Notes: a model not told the origin generated them from the sequence alone. A DNA stretch of 56,498 bases from Hymenopellis radicata (GCA_015501595.1 JADNRX010000352.1:1-56498); one strand, 5' to 3'; shown: positions 22,198-33,673, counted from the stretch's first letter. A program made the numbers and translations.

Positions 22198-22604
22198 AGC
22201 TACCGCAGCAGCCTAAGCGGCCTGGCCCTACCCCTGTCATCTTTGCGGCGTCAAGGCCACTCGCAAGGATGACGGCGCGTCCTCCCCCATATTCGCGTCG
22301 TACTCCCTCTCCCCCCAGCCATTCATCGCCGGAAGAGGACTCCGGCGACTCGGACGCGTCCGCAGACATGTCTGCTGATGAGGACGTAGGCAGCGAAGAC
22401 GAGAGCCATCACGAAGTCAAGTCTCGCAAGGTACGAGGACTGCAAGGAAAGTCGGTGGATCAATCAATATATGCCAATCGATGGGGGCATCATTCCGTTA
22501 CGGGTGAGCGCCTAATTAATCTTCAACGTCCTTTAGAGTCTACTAGCCGGTCGCTTAATCAAACAAAAGGCGCATCGAGCGGATTGAAACTCACGGATTC
22601 CTAA
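22182..22604 (+). pseudogene. Partial duplicate of the acidic gene's C-terminal exon
   Basis: 22182-22524 matches 20523-20905: the Pro/Arg-rich part (RRTPSPPSHSSPEED), GDSDASADM, and YANRWGHHSVTGERLI are kept. The acidic EVSEEERDE repeats are missing and the reading continues past the original stop to 22604. There is no first exon here, so it is a truncated duplicate in the same orientation, about 1.6 kb downstream. Confidence 0.8.
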
Positions 22605-23924
22605 AAAAACGGTGACAACCAGAATACTCCCATCGCGAACACCGATAGTCGCCATGTTCTGCAAAGGTTCACCATCCACTCACACATCCTTGAGCAAGGC
22701 CGGTGTTATCCGACCTGTCGCTCTCATCGTTCCCTGCGCGCAGTCCTTTCTGAACCAATCCATGGCGGCCTTCATCTATTCCTCGCATTTCGCGTATTCC
22801 GCTTGTGAGACTGGGTCAGTCAAGGGCTGCTGAGAACCCGGCACGAATTTTTCTGCAGTGGACATGGACTTTTTAGCATAGTATCGGTGTTACGAAACCA
22901 GCGCTGGTCTAGACAGAGAACGAGAAAATGAAGTAGAGAGCGCCCTCCTGAAGCACGCGTTGGCGACGGGACGAAGAACGGACATGACGCGGAGGAGAGA
23001 CAGTCAGTTGGGGTGCAATCCCCGTAGTGATAGAGCCGATACATCAGTGATGGTTCCAACTAGACGTTGGCGAGGGAGCGATGGCGATGAGGAGATGTCC
23101 ACCGTCGAGTCTATCGTGGCCGCAGTTGAAGAGGGCTCGGAGGTCAAAGTGGGGGAATGGAAGAAAGAAAGAACCAGTGGGCGATCACACGTCCGCGCTG
23201 GGTCATATCCCAAGTCGTCTGGTCCAGATGCAGATCTACGACAATCCGAGCGGCATTAATTCAGGTCGTAATCATGCTTTCCGTTTGACTTTGGAAACCG
23301 AATTCGAGGGATGGCGAAATCGACGCCACACGTAAGTTGATCTTCAAAAATGTTATTGAATTGAAAGGATAACGAAGCGAGGACGTCGGGTAAATTCAAG
23401 GCCCCAGTCAAGATCAGCTGCCAATGTTCGAAGAGTCGGCGTTGATTTTGTTACCTATCCTATGTTGTCAGTATGCCTACAAACGCTCAACAGATGAAGC
23501 AGACCTCTCCGCCAAAGGCAACCGCAACGTTCTTCAAGAGTTTGAAGTCGACAGGCACTTTGCTGGTTATATAGAAGAGCGTGTTTCGGAATAGTCGACC
23601 TTGCGCGCGCGCAAGACTTTCAAGTCGACCTGGATACGACGGAGGGGGCTGAGGCGCTGTTCGAGCAGACAGTGCTTCTCCTTAGATTTTAGTGGGGAGC
23701 CCTTCTGGGGTTGACACGTCGACGACGCGGTTGCTTGAGCCAGAGTCATCGGAGTCGTCGCTGCTGGCGTTCTCTGCGCGGTTGGGCCCGGTCGTGTAAT
23801 ATATCGCGACCTTGCAGACGACGTTGAACACGATCACAGACCGCCACGGCAGGCATTCTTTGGTCTTTCCACAGTGCGGTGAAAGTCTGATATAGATGAT
23901 GAAACATGCGCAGTGTAGGGAGGG
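22605..23924. other. No gene recognised
   Basis: Only short, overlapping frames. Several GTCGAC-rich stretches occur (23540-23730). No domain or exon chain was found. Confidence 0.4.
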
Positions 23925-25195
23925 AGAACGGACTCTAAAGCTGTTGAAGCGTCAAGGCCTCGAGTAGAACTGGTCCAGCATGCTCCAGTCCAAAGACGAT
24001 GATAAGAATATCCTAGGTCCTAGGGAGCGAAACGGCTAAGTTGGTAAGAAACGGTTGGAATTCCGTACAGACGCCCTGACAGGGACATTCGGAGTATGGT
24101 TTTCGGGGAATGCCGATGCACAGCCATCGACCGTATTAGGCAGGTAGTCGCTGGTCGGTAGACTCGGTGGGTTGCCTTGTTCAGGCCAAATGCGACTTCG
24201 TATTTAACAACGACGTGCACATGATCAAGGAACTTTCAAGGAGATGCCAGGCGGCTCAGCTGACATTGTGGCTTCGTCAACGATACCGCGTATACCAGAT
24301 CTCTATGAGAAATGGTCGTGCACTCCAGCAAAGGCATGTCTGGATAGGTAATGCAGCATTGCGGTTTCCCAAGTACAGACATATCGATTCCTATATTATA
24401 ATGCTCTCGTACCGTGTGAACATAGCCGTTTCGTCCTGTCCCGTTTGATGGCAGGTACGGTACAGGCGGATCCGCGGTTGCCTCATCCGTTTCGCTCCCT
24501 AGAATATCCGTAATAATGTTGATGTACTCTGACCGTGAAGCAGCGATACCTGAACGCCCACGGGGCGCACGAGTTTTGGCGGCTGATCGTCTGCTCGACG
24601 GTGAGAGTAGGGAAATGCACGTCGTCTTCGGAGCAGTATTCGACATCCCCCCGATAATGCCGCTTGATGTCGCGCGGGGAGATGGAGTCGTACTGTACTG
24701 TGCGATAGTCACCGCGTTGGTTGGCGAGCATCTTGAGCAGTGTTGAACATCCCGAACCGGGGCGGCCAAGTACGACTGCAGAAACATTAGATGGTACTAG
24801 GGAGGATGAAGAGAGCAGTTCACCAGGTTTGACTATGCCTTCAAATCCATGCAAGATGTCGCGTACAGGAGGGTGTCGGATGTTTTGGATAGCGTGTAGT
24901 AATGTCCTGGGATCAAATACCGATGCTATCGTCGACTGATACGAGGTGGATGCACTAAGTCCGACAACCTGCAGATCCCGAAATGCGACATCTAATTGAT
25001 GTGTCTTAATACTAGCGCCCTCCCGTCTGGCAAAGGTCAGTCAATATCCATACATCCACGAATTCCACAAACCTCACCAACAATTCCCGAATCACCTTGT
25101 CCAAATGGAAGTCATCACCCGTGGCAGTCACATCCGAACCGTTATCCTGTAATCTCGCTGAAAGTGTGCGTCTGAGGTTCTGTACGCCTTTGGGA
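23925..25195 (-). pseudogene. PDR-type ABC transporter (ABCG) fragment, broken
   Basis: Reverse-strand segments in PDR order: N-terminal FDPKGVQNLRRTLSARLQD and FHLDKVIRELL, an intron, GASIKTHQLDVAFRDLQVVGL, FDPRTLLHAIQNIRH, ILHGFEGIVKPGE, an intron, then Walker A GRPGSGCSTLLK, CSEDDVHFPTLTVEQTI, then after a frame break AAKTRAPRGRSG and SEYINIITDIL. A 488 bp MITE interrupts the gene at TDIL; on its far side the frame resumes with LIIVFGLEHA, followed after a deletion by STRGLDASTALE. The signature motif, Walker B region and membrane domains are missing. Full-length members are about 1400-1500 residues, so this is a dead fragment of a membrane drug or lipid exporter. Confidence 0.9.
24014..24501 (+). 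mobile_element. 488 bp MITE inserted in the ABC fragment
   Basis: The ends carry inverted repeats TAGGGAGCGAAACGG (24021-24035 and its complement at 24487-24501). The left end has seven extra bases (TAGGTCC). The insertion is flanked by GAATATCC at 24006-24013 and 24502-24509, an 8 bp target duplication, which fits a hAT-type non-autonomous element. Removing the element and one copy of the duplication rejoins the ABC frame as NIITDILIIVFGL, which proves the insertion. No transposase frame inside. Confidence 0.9.
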
Positions 25196-25355
25196 TCAAA
25201 AAAAAAACAATGGACGAAGTGTCTTGCTCGTCCGGGGTATCCAGGGGAAAAGCTACAACTGCCGTTCTAGCGGTGCTTTGAACGACACCTCTTGCCAAGA
25301 CGCGGACATGGTCAGGAGGGAAAATGAGCCTGGCACTGCCACTTCTGGAGGCTAA

Positions 25356-26191
25356 ATGCCGCGTGCCGTCACGGATGCAATACATCCTGACCACCATCAC
25401 CACCACCAAACTCGTCAAATGCCGCCCTTCCACCTGTCTCCGGCGGCACGAAACGTGATTGCTTTCATCGCAATCCATCTGGGAGGCAAATATCTGAAGA
25501 AAAACGTGAGTTTTACGCCATTTCTTTACGCTTTTTCACTTACCTTTCAAATTTCTCTTTACTTCTCCCTCAAATCGAAGTTCCCGGATCTGTTCCGTCC
25601 TCAGCTGTGCTTTCCCGACCCCAGCGCGCCGCCTGTGACCTCGGAGGCCGCCCACAAGGCTACTCATCGCTTGAGCATTGCAACAGGCCCACACAGGTGC
25701 GTGCAGATCCTTTTCCTTTGCAGAAGTAACCGGATTTCGCAGTGAATCCCTCATTGCCGCCGTCGTCGCATGCTCTCCCCGCTTTCCCTACCCTAATGCG
25801 CTACCCATGGCCCAAGATGCGCCGATCGACGGCCAGAACGGCGCCACTTGCCTGACCGCTGCGAAAGTGGGCATTAGGTGCGTCATCTTCCTTATTCAAA
25901 GGAGAGAACTAACCACATCCTAGCCCTTGCGACCTCCTGCTTGCAAATGAGGCGTTCCGCCCAGGATCGTGCCCGCCGCTTCCTCACTACGATCCCGCCG
26001 CCCATACCAGCGCGTACACGCGCTCTCTTTGCGGCCTCTGCGCCACTCGAGGAGCTGCTAAAGACGCCAAAAAGGTCAGCATGCCGTTCATTCGAGCTCC
26101 GGTCAACTCACCTTTCTGTAGACCTGAATTCATCGACCAAGTTCTCAACCCTTCTGCCACCCACCTCTCCACTCAATCCTTCGTCGACTAG
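25356..26191 (+). CDS. Unknown multi-exon gene with LCGLC motif (family X)
   Basis: An ATG at 25356 or the in-frame ATG at 25419 (MPPFHLSPAARNVIAFIAI). Donor GTGAGT after KYLKKN; acceptor AATCGAAG; next exon FPDLFRPQLCFPDPSAPPV; donor GTGCGT after GPHR; acceptor TTTCGCAG; exon ESLIAAVVACSPRFPYPNAL ending GATCLTAAKVGI; donor GTGCGT; acceptor ATCCTAG; exon CDLLLANEAFRPGSCPPLP and YTRSLCGLCATRGAAKDAKK; donor GTCAGC; acceptor CTGTAG; last exon PEFIDQVLNPSATH to a stop at 26191. The frame stays open across five introns. Function unknown; the Cys pairs may bind metal. Degenerate copies of the fourth and fifth exons lie beside arrays B and D. Confidence 0.6.
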
Positions 26192-26277
26192 TACTCTTGA
26201 ATTCTGTACTTACACATCTTGTACGCGATTTCGCCAAAAAAGAAAAAGCAGTCAATTATCCGTAATACATGCATAAA

Positions 26278-28465
26278 CCAGCCACCGGCCAATCTGTACG
26301 GGAGCCAGGATGATACCTTTCGAGGTTTTGCGATATTCGCAGTATTGCTCGAAGGTTTTGAGAATGAGCTCGGGTGTTGTCGCACTGGAAAATTTGAGGC
26401 CGACAACTTCCATGTCAGGAAGTTTCCGCAACGCGCTAAAGAGCGTCATAGTTTTACCAGATCCTGGCGGACCACAAAGCATGAGAGGTTTATGCTCTGA
26501 TAACCACGAATAGAGAACTTCCTCGTGACGAACTGTATCCATAGTAGGCACGACTTGGTCGGAAGCTGTGACAGCATGGGCTTCGATTTCAATGACAGGC
26601 ACGCGAGATTGCCAAGCATACAGTGGCAACTTGAACGTCGAAGTGTCGATGAGCGAGCTGCCCGGCCCAAGAGGGGGAAGGTCGATACACGTCTAGTTTC
26701 GCAGGAAATCACCCATCTCCGCCTGAAGGTCAAGCTTAGCGTCTCCAGAAAAGGCCCAGATGATACTGACGAACGCTTCGTCACGTACTGCTCGATACGC
26801 TCCGGTGGTAAAGGAAAGTCCGGATGCTGATAATTGTACTCGATGATGTTGGAGCAGTCTTGTTGAGCAACGAAAACAGCGTGTTCACTGCGCGAGTGGC
26901 GGTGAAGTCCATGATGTGTTCAATGGATTCGGCGAACTTGAGCGCATTGCTAACCAAGTCACCATCCGCGAAGTAGCGTTCTAGCGCAACTTGCTTCTGG
27001 GCAACAAGATTCACGGACGACGCTGCATCAGGCGAGATAGGCTCCGTTCGTTGAGCGTGCTGGTCTGCTTCCTCGTCACCGGCATCGAGAGCAACTGTGG
27101 AGAGGGTACACAGGTAGTGGCGATAAACCATGGAGGGCTGCACAACGTCCTCTGAGAACCAACTCATACCACAACGACTGGCTGTGGCGAGCGTCGCGTA
27201 CTTGACATGCTCGCCTTCGAAGATGATCCGCACATTGGGAGGAAGATTTAGACGCTCTCCATTGGGAAGCGTCAAGAGTTTGTTGTCGTCCAGTACACTA
27301 GAGGATCAAGTCGGCACTGCATCCAAATTATACGATATTTCAAATATACCTGTTCAAGTTCTCTAGCCATTCGGGATCCACGTCACCATCGAAGATGATC
27401 CAGTGGCGCTTTCCACTCTCGCCACGAACATTGTCAATGATCTTCGGCAGAATGTGCGTGAACAGACCATCCTGCCATTCATGCGCTGTCTGATCGAGGG
27501 TTCCGTACAGCGCGTCCTTGTGCATGGCTTTCGGGTCGATGACTTAGTCGACACCTTCTATGCAACGTTCCAACGCCTTCAAGAGAACTCGCCAAGCGTC
27601 TTGCCGCTTCCGGATGGGCCCACCATCATGAGACCGTGCTGGATTTTCTGGATCTGATACAACTGCGAGCTCGCCATCGACAAGTCTGCGATCGGCACAC
27701 TCTTTGAGGATTTGGTGGCGCAACGCGTCAAGGTCAACGGGCATGTAGTCCACAACCGGGAACACATCTGCAAGAAGGCTACAAGACGTGAGCAACACTT
27801 CAAGTATCAAGGAGAAAGACTTACTCGGTCAAGAGAGGTACATCATCAGCGACCAGCTTGGGTACGATGCTCTCCGTAACACTCTGAATGAGGATGATCT
27901 GCTCCGATATTGAGTCCGACAACCCCGTAGCATCGGTATCTTCGCGAGCGTTGAGAAGACGTTCACGCTTCAGAATACCAGCACTAGCCAAAACGGCCTT
28001 GAGAGCCCGCAAACCTTCGGATCGAGTACATTCTGTTGGATGAGGGAACGAGTGACATCCCTTTGGTGAACAAGTTCGGTGATGAGATGCTCACTCTTGC
28101 GACGAGTGACGGGAGCGAGGTCCTGTAAAACGATACCTGCAAGCATGTCGAGAGCCTCGTGCACGGTGTCTAGAGAAGCCTGTGGTGGGGCAGCAGTGCG
28201 GTGGGGCAGAAGCTTTCAAGGACGCCTCGACCGACGAGGTCCAGGCGACCTGAATAGCAAGCGTTACCAATTGGGCGGGGTACTTCTCCATCCAGCTCAT
28301 GAACTGGTCGACAGGAAGGTTTGTACCATTCCCATAGAACGTTTGGAGTTCGGCAACTTCTTCGGAGAGAAGGTTGGCGAGAGAGAGGCGCATCAGTTGT
28401 CCAATCTGCCGCAGGAATGTCGAAGCATCGCGGAAGACATCGGCTTGAAGGGAGGAGCGATTGCA
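26278..28465 (-). pseudogene. Cytoplasmic dynein heavy chain fragments (linker, AAA2, AAA3), broken
   Basis: Reverse-strand pieces in dynein order: linker text WMEKYPAQLVTLAIQVAWTSS, then HLITELVHQRDVTRSLIQQN; a deletion junction near 28010 that removes AAA1; GLRALKAVLASAGILKRE and ILIQSVTESIVPKLVADDVP; AAA2 with Walker [44 protein letters not shown]; an intron near 27299-27351; LTLPNGERLNLPPNVRI and SRCGMSWFSEDVV; then AAA3 [33 protein letters not shown] and [12 protein letters not shown], where homology stops. The frame breaks just after the AAA2 Walker A (about 27590), and TAA stands in frame at 27544-27546. The full motor is over 4000 residues. The retained intron shows a DNA-level, not RNA-mediated, duplication. 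Confidence 0.9.
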
Positions 28466-28935
28466 GATAGGCCGGAGACCACCTATCAGGTCAGTAGTCT
28501 CCGTGCCTTGGTGGCAATTGAGGGTTTGAAGATTCTGACCATTCGCGGTCGCGAACACTTGACACACGGAACTCTTGCCGCATCCGGTTTCGCCGACCAA
28601 CAAGACAGGCTCCTTGAATCGCAAGGCGCGTCCAAGAAGGACGAATAACCGTTGCATCGCGTTCGTCCAAATGACATGACTATCTTTGGGAAGCGGGTAC
28701 CCCAAAAATGATTCCATGTCTTTGGGATTGACTTCGGACGCGCTAAAGTCGTTCTCTACCTTCCGCCTCTTCCGTGGCGTTTTCTGTCGCGGGGTTCATA
28801 CATGCGAACAGGCGGAAGTCAGGGTGGCGGGGCACGGGTTCCAGGGAGTCTTGCTCGGAGAGTGATGGATGATGTCGGACTTTGAAGGAGACTGGGTATA
28901 CACTCCAAAGTTTCTGAGCTTGCAACATTGATCTC
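28466..28935 (-). pseudogene. Midasin (Rea1/MDN1) AAA fragments fused to dynein fragment
   Basis: The upstream piece reads PVPRHPDFRLFACMNPATE, a midasin AAA-domain motif. After a deletion the next piece reads VIWTNAMQRLFVLLGRALRF, EPVLLVGETGCGKSS (Walker A) and LNCHQGTETTDLIGGLRPI, matching another midasin AAA module. The frame then passes without interruption into CNRSSLQADVFRDAS and dynein linker sequence at about 28465, making a chimera. Midasin is a roughly 5000-residue nuclear ATPase for 60S ribosome maturation; only about 130 residues remain, so this is not functional. Confidence 0.85.
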
Positions 28936-29127
28936 GTCCAAGAGAACCCTAGGTGATGCCAACATTAGTTACGAACCCACCTATTGCAAGGCTGAACTGA
29001 CCATTCGCCGTTTCTGACAGCTTTGACTAAAGGTCCCTCGACGAAGTCAAAAGGCGAACTTGCTCTTTCCAAGCACACGATGAACTTCAAACTCTCCAAC
29101 ATCATTCTCGAACGCGTTCCAATTGAC

Positions 29128-29180
29128 TTCGGACGCGCTAAAATCGTTCTCTACCTTGCGCCTCTTCCGTGGCGTTTGCG
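29128..29180 (+). repeat. Direct repeat of 28728-28787
   Basis: A segment of about 53 bases (from CTTCGGACGCGCTAAA to CTCTTCCGTGGCGTTT) occurs at 28728-28785 and again at 29128-29180 with few mismatches. The first copy lies between the two midasin pieces, so local duplication accompanied the rearrangement. Confidence 0.75.
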
Positions 29181-29217
29181 TTTCCCGGTCTCGTACCACC
29201 TCGACCCTAAATTCTAG

Positions 29218-29450
29218 TTAGTTATCTGTTGAAGATGAGATAGAAAGCGTACGGAGGTTCTCCTGCTTTCGCTCGCAGTCTGTCCCTTGCCAGTCTCGCG
29301 CTCTCCGTCCACAGGCCCACGGCCCGTTTCCATTTTCCATCACTAACAGCCTTCCTGACTTCAGTCTCAAACTTCTCGTTCTTCCGTCGACTAAATGTAG
29401 ACCCAAACAAATCCAGGAAACGTTGCTGCCGAGCCGAAGCCGGAACACGC
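29218..29450 (-). pseudogene. Possible further midasin fragment
   Basis: Reverse-strand reading LFGSTFSRRKNEKFETEVRK, then DGKWKRAVGLWTESARLARD. The position upstream of recognised midasin pieces and the FSRR-N-F pattern suggest midasin, but I am not sure of the match. It ends at a stop at 29222 without a clear donor. It could equally be an unrelated exon. Confidence 0.35.
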
Positions 29451-30299
29451 GCGTCCAGAGGTTTGAAGCCGCCTTCAACAATATTGGGACGCGTAGTGAG
29501 AGGTGACGCGCCAGGACACAGATATTCTGTTGCGTCGCGGTTTTCCGTATCAGCGCCGAGGGCTCACTGGCGACGTCCGAAGATTGCAGCAATAAGACAC
29601 CTTCAATGTCTGCCACGAAGGAGCTGTATGATGGCTCAGCTTCGTGTCAGTTGAGACAGAAAAGAACCTACCATAGATCTGATGGCGTTATGGAAAGTAC
29701 GCCGAAGAAGTAGTTACATGTAGAGGTTGCCAGTTGGATGCGGCATTGTGGAATGCGTCCAACCTCTATAAGTGGCAAGATCCAACCATCCACATCTATA
29801 GCGGAGTCATCATGAAAGACGGGGCAGTCGAAGCCGCCAAGGAGACCTCTTCCTCGATTTCGACGCGCTCGGCTTCACCCATGCCGCTCTGTATAACAGC
29901 GGATAGCAAGAAGACGGGACCCATTGTCAAATGATGGATCCTAAATAATAGTGGAAAGATGGGTGAGAGGCGAGAGTAACTGGTAGGGAAGCTCTCTGTT
30001 GGCCTGTAGGATGCGATAGTACGCGAGAAGGAGTCTGTTTGCGCGACGTCTGTCGGACGGGTGATCTGGACAACCAGCCAAAGATTCAGGTCTTGCCACG
30101 AGATGATATAGTAATAGTATGCTAAGGCATGTCAGTAAAGTGCTTGGCTTCGGTGAGATCAATTCACGTACCATTCTTCCCCCGCATCGATCTTCCCGCT
30201 CTCAGAGTCGGCAGATGTTGAGAGTGCCGTAAATAAAATAAAATCAAGTCAACGTGTCCATAACAAAGATCAGTGTAAATAAAATCGAATCTAGTCATG
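29451..30299. other. No gene recognised
   Basis: Short frames only, on both strands. A reverse-strand frame at 30174-29941 is Leu-rich (PSTLLTCLSILLLYHLVARP) and could be a membrane segment, but nothing connects to it. Confidence 0.35.
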
Positions 30300-31410
30300 T
30301 ACGTCGACTGCGCTCTTCGCAGCACACCGAGTGTAACCGCAACATCAGCACCAGACAGTCATAAGGAAGGTAAACCCTATAGAGTGCTGGGCTTACATAT
30401 CCAAGATATATCCTAGAGGATCGTGAGCGACGCCCAGTTCAAAGAAGAGAAAAATGTTACCGATGCCTCGCTAGTTGTTGCTCCCCGCTGCTCCATACAT
30501 ATCCACGTCAATAGTTACCGATGGCTCGCTAGTTGTTGCTCCATGTAACGATAGCCCTAATCAAGTCAACTTGTTACCCGCCCAAGGTACCCGTTCAGCT
30601 GCGAGCCGTGACTTGACACGACTGCGGCGAGGTCAGGACAATGTCCACCCTGCCGTGCACGTCAGGACTTGCCCGACTAGCTGAACCGGTGGCCAAGGGC
30701 AAAGCAAGACGTTCTACAAGAATTATCAGAAATGGAGACAAGATGGGCGAGAATCCGGCTACTTACGCTCCATTGAAAAATGTATATACTTGAGCATCGA
30801 CTGCGCTACTAGCGGAACACCGAGTGTAACCGCAAAATCGACTCCAGGCAGTCGCAAGGGAGGTAAACCCTATTGAATGCTGGGCTTACATATCCGAGAT
30901 AATATATCCTAGAGGATCGTGAGCGACGCCGAATTCAGAGCAGAGAGAAAACTTACTGATGGCTCGCCAGTTGTCTCCATGTAACGATAGCTCCGATGAA
31001 GTCAACTCGTTACCCGCCCAAGGGACCCGTTCAGCTGCGAGCCGTGACTTGACACGGCTTCGGCGAGGGCAGGACAATGTCCACCCTGCCGTGCACGTCA
31101 GGACTTTCCCGACTGTCTGAGCCGGTGGCCAAGCGCAAAGCAAGACGTTCTGAAAAGATCATTAGAAATGGAGAGAAGATGGGAGAATCCGGCTACTTAC
31201 GCTTCATCCTCACATTGTAAGCAGCCGACTGCTCCTCGCGGAACACCAAGTGTAACCGCAACGTCAGCACCAGGCATTCAACAGGCTATCGAATGCTGGA
31301 CTAATTTTCTTCCTGCGGGCGTCGTCGCTGTTTGTCCATGAAGGTAAAAGACAAGTCCTCAAGGCTTATGTCAGTCCGGGCATAAGCCGAATCTCTCCGA
31401 TCTGTAGATG
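30300..31410 (+). repeat. Cassette array C
   Basis: Same orientation as A and B. Cassettes start near 30310, 30768 and 31200. The first contains a local duplication: GTTACCGATG[CG]CTCGCTAGTTGTTG occurs at about 30456 and 30514. The array ends at about 31410 with the conserved terminal part (AAGACAAGTCCTCAAGGCTTATG), as in B and D. On the reverse strand the cassette reads NELTSSELSLHGDNWRAI before the second donor site. Confidence 0.88.
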
Positions 31411-32600
31411 ATTTATGGCAAAGAGTTCGCACGCCCTAAGGGGAAATCAAACTTGAGATCACCGGATCAGTAGACAATTTGCCAACAAACTCTCCGTCTG
31501 ACCACGGCAACGATTGACTAGATTGACTACTAGGTCGTTCAACTGACCACTCAGCGTTTAGAACTCTATCGAAACTCAAGTTCACAAATTGAAGTTGAAA
31601 ACTGTCGCGCGCGATCGTTCTATTTTCCGAGTCGTTGCTCTACCGCACGTATGTTACTTCTTACCATCATTGCTGCTCTATATTGACACTTCCTTTCCCA
31701 GTTGATCTAGAAGGAACGGGCAATGAAGACGCCTCTTGTGCTTTCACAGACGGACGCGTAAAGCGCTTTGGTCGAGTGGACATTAGGTGGGACGTTTAAT
31801 GAGATCGTTTCGTGTCAGATTCAAGCAGAGCGCGTAGATGCAGAGTTGTGGTATTTCTTTGTAGGCAGCAGAGGTGAACACGCCCTCTCACGCCAGTAGA
31901 AGAGAAAGGAGAAATTTGGAAATTTGTTGCCGAGTCTTCGTGCCGGATATTTTATACTCCGATCCGTAGCTCGAGGCATCTCATCTCGCTGACTCGACTC
32001 TCCTCTTAGCTTCCCGCCCTCGGCCTCGTCTTCTATTCGCCCGTCGATACTCTGGTTCGTTCTTTGTCTTCTACTGTCGGCGACGAGCTTTCTAACAATC
32101 TATGGAGGTTATTTGCTCTTCCCATGGACCAGCGCTCCCGAATTCAAGCTTCAACGTTGGCAGACTTTTCGACGCCAACGTCTTTGAGCACTCCTCGCGC
32201 GGCACTATGGTGTTCACTGAAATTGCCCCTTGTACCGGTATGCCAGGTTTCTATCTCCCTTGAAGTTACTGATTACCTGCTGCTCCTTCGCGCGCTCTGT
32301 CCTGAACGAGAAGCAGTCCGCTAAGCACTTGGTCTTCGATGAGAGCTTGAATCTTGACTCCCAGAGACATCTTGAATTCACCACACCCGATGTCTTCTTA
32401 ATACTCATGTCGCGCCGACTATCATTGGTGTAAGCGTTGTATTCGTTCGTCTTTGCTCGCTGATGACACTCGGAACAGTCGTAGCCGACATTGATAGTGC
32501 CTGACTGCACGCCGGCAAACGAGAGCTTAGTTATGCGCCCGCGAACGAGATCTTACCTGCGTGCCGGCTCGATCCTGTTATCTCTGTCACAACAATGTCT
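31411..32600. other. No gene confidently recognised
   Basis: A forward frame at 32064-32324 (NNLWRLFALPMDQRSRIQAS) may be an exon, but no splice-linked neighbour was found. The stretch from 31950 to 32060 is pyrimidine-rich, as in fungal promoters. Confidence 0.3.
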
Positions 32601-32647
32601 TTAGTACCCGTCCCTGATTGACTGAATCCGCCACAGGAGCCCACTAT

Positions 32648-33140
32648 TGACTCAACTCGTCATCGGTGCCAATCGATGTGGGCATTCTACCCGTTCGGGC
32701 GATGGTTGCCGAGCGAGTGAGTGAACGTCTTCAACTCGTAGCGTCTACTTGCCGCGAAACCTTGCTGGTATGTTGTCTTTTTTTTGACGCGATTCTTATG
32801 TTAATTGCTCTACAGGTGCAGATAACACTACTTCAATGCTGCATGTAAGCTTTAAATTTGTAATGTTTTCAAGTCAACTCGCCCCGCCCAAGATGAGTGA
32901 ATTGAGCGACGGGAAGGTGAGATGGGGAGATTGGTTTTGTCATGATATAATATGTAGAACAAGCAGTCAATGAACTTGTGTTCAGCGACCTCACAAGCTA
33001 TACGTTGCTGTAACTTGGTGAGCGCCCCGCCTCAAGAAATCATACGCCGACAATCTGGAGACCATTGCTCACAATGCTCTGGTCACGAGCCCATGAGCGA
33101 TCTTGCTAAGGAAGTACTGGAAAGTCTTGAGCGTCTCAGG
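32648..33140 (+). CDS. Candidate multi-exon hypothetical gene
   Basis: Forward segments PIDVGILPVRAMVAERVSER and then VASTCRETLL, a donor GTATGT, acceptor CTCTACAG, a short exon, donor GTAAGC at about 32846, then after an intron SAPPQEIIRRQSGDHCSQCS and SDLAKEVLESLERLR before donor GTCAGT. The splice sites are plausible, but one frame transition is not resolved. A CSQC pair is visible. Family unknown. Confidence 0.25.
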
Positions 33141-33673
33141 TCAGTCCCGTGTCAACAGGTTGGGTGGGGAGCGCCACGGAGGAGAACGGATGCACATCGC
33201 TCGGTAGAAGGAGTCATAGATATGTCCAGCTTGTTCTTTGTCAAAATGGCTGTGGGTGCGTAAATTTTGGACTGCCGACCACTTTGAGAACGACTTTACG
33301 CTATGAATGATTTCTCCTCTGAAACGCCTGCGCTCGGATAATATCATGTCGTCGGTGGCTGAAAACTCGGAGAAAGAAACAAGCAGGAGCTCTTAAAAGC
33401 ATTATTGCTCGCCCGCGGGAACCAACAGGGGAATGCCGACTTCGAGGGAAGCCAAAACAGAGTCGGTAACATCTTCCTGCTCACTCCAGCAGCAAACACT
33501 CATTGGGAGCCCTCTCGACCGTTGACCAAAGAGTGCCATTTGTACCCTTTGTATCGTGAAACTACGTTAATAATTGGGCGTTCTACCGTAAAGGCAATAC
33601 ATTTTGGTATCTGTAAAAGGAAATCGAATTGGTGAATTAAGTAAATGCCAAGCAATATATAATAAAAAACTTC

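Noticed and set aside
28079..28648. 189-codon forward frame
   Set aside because: Antisense of the midasin and dynein fragments.
30886..31143. Copia-type gag reading of HGDNWRAI in the cassette
   Set aside because: The similarity is a handful of residues; no protease, integrase or reverse transcriptase lies nearby.
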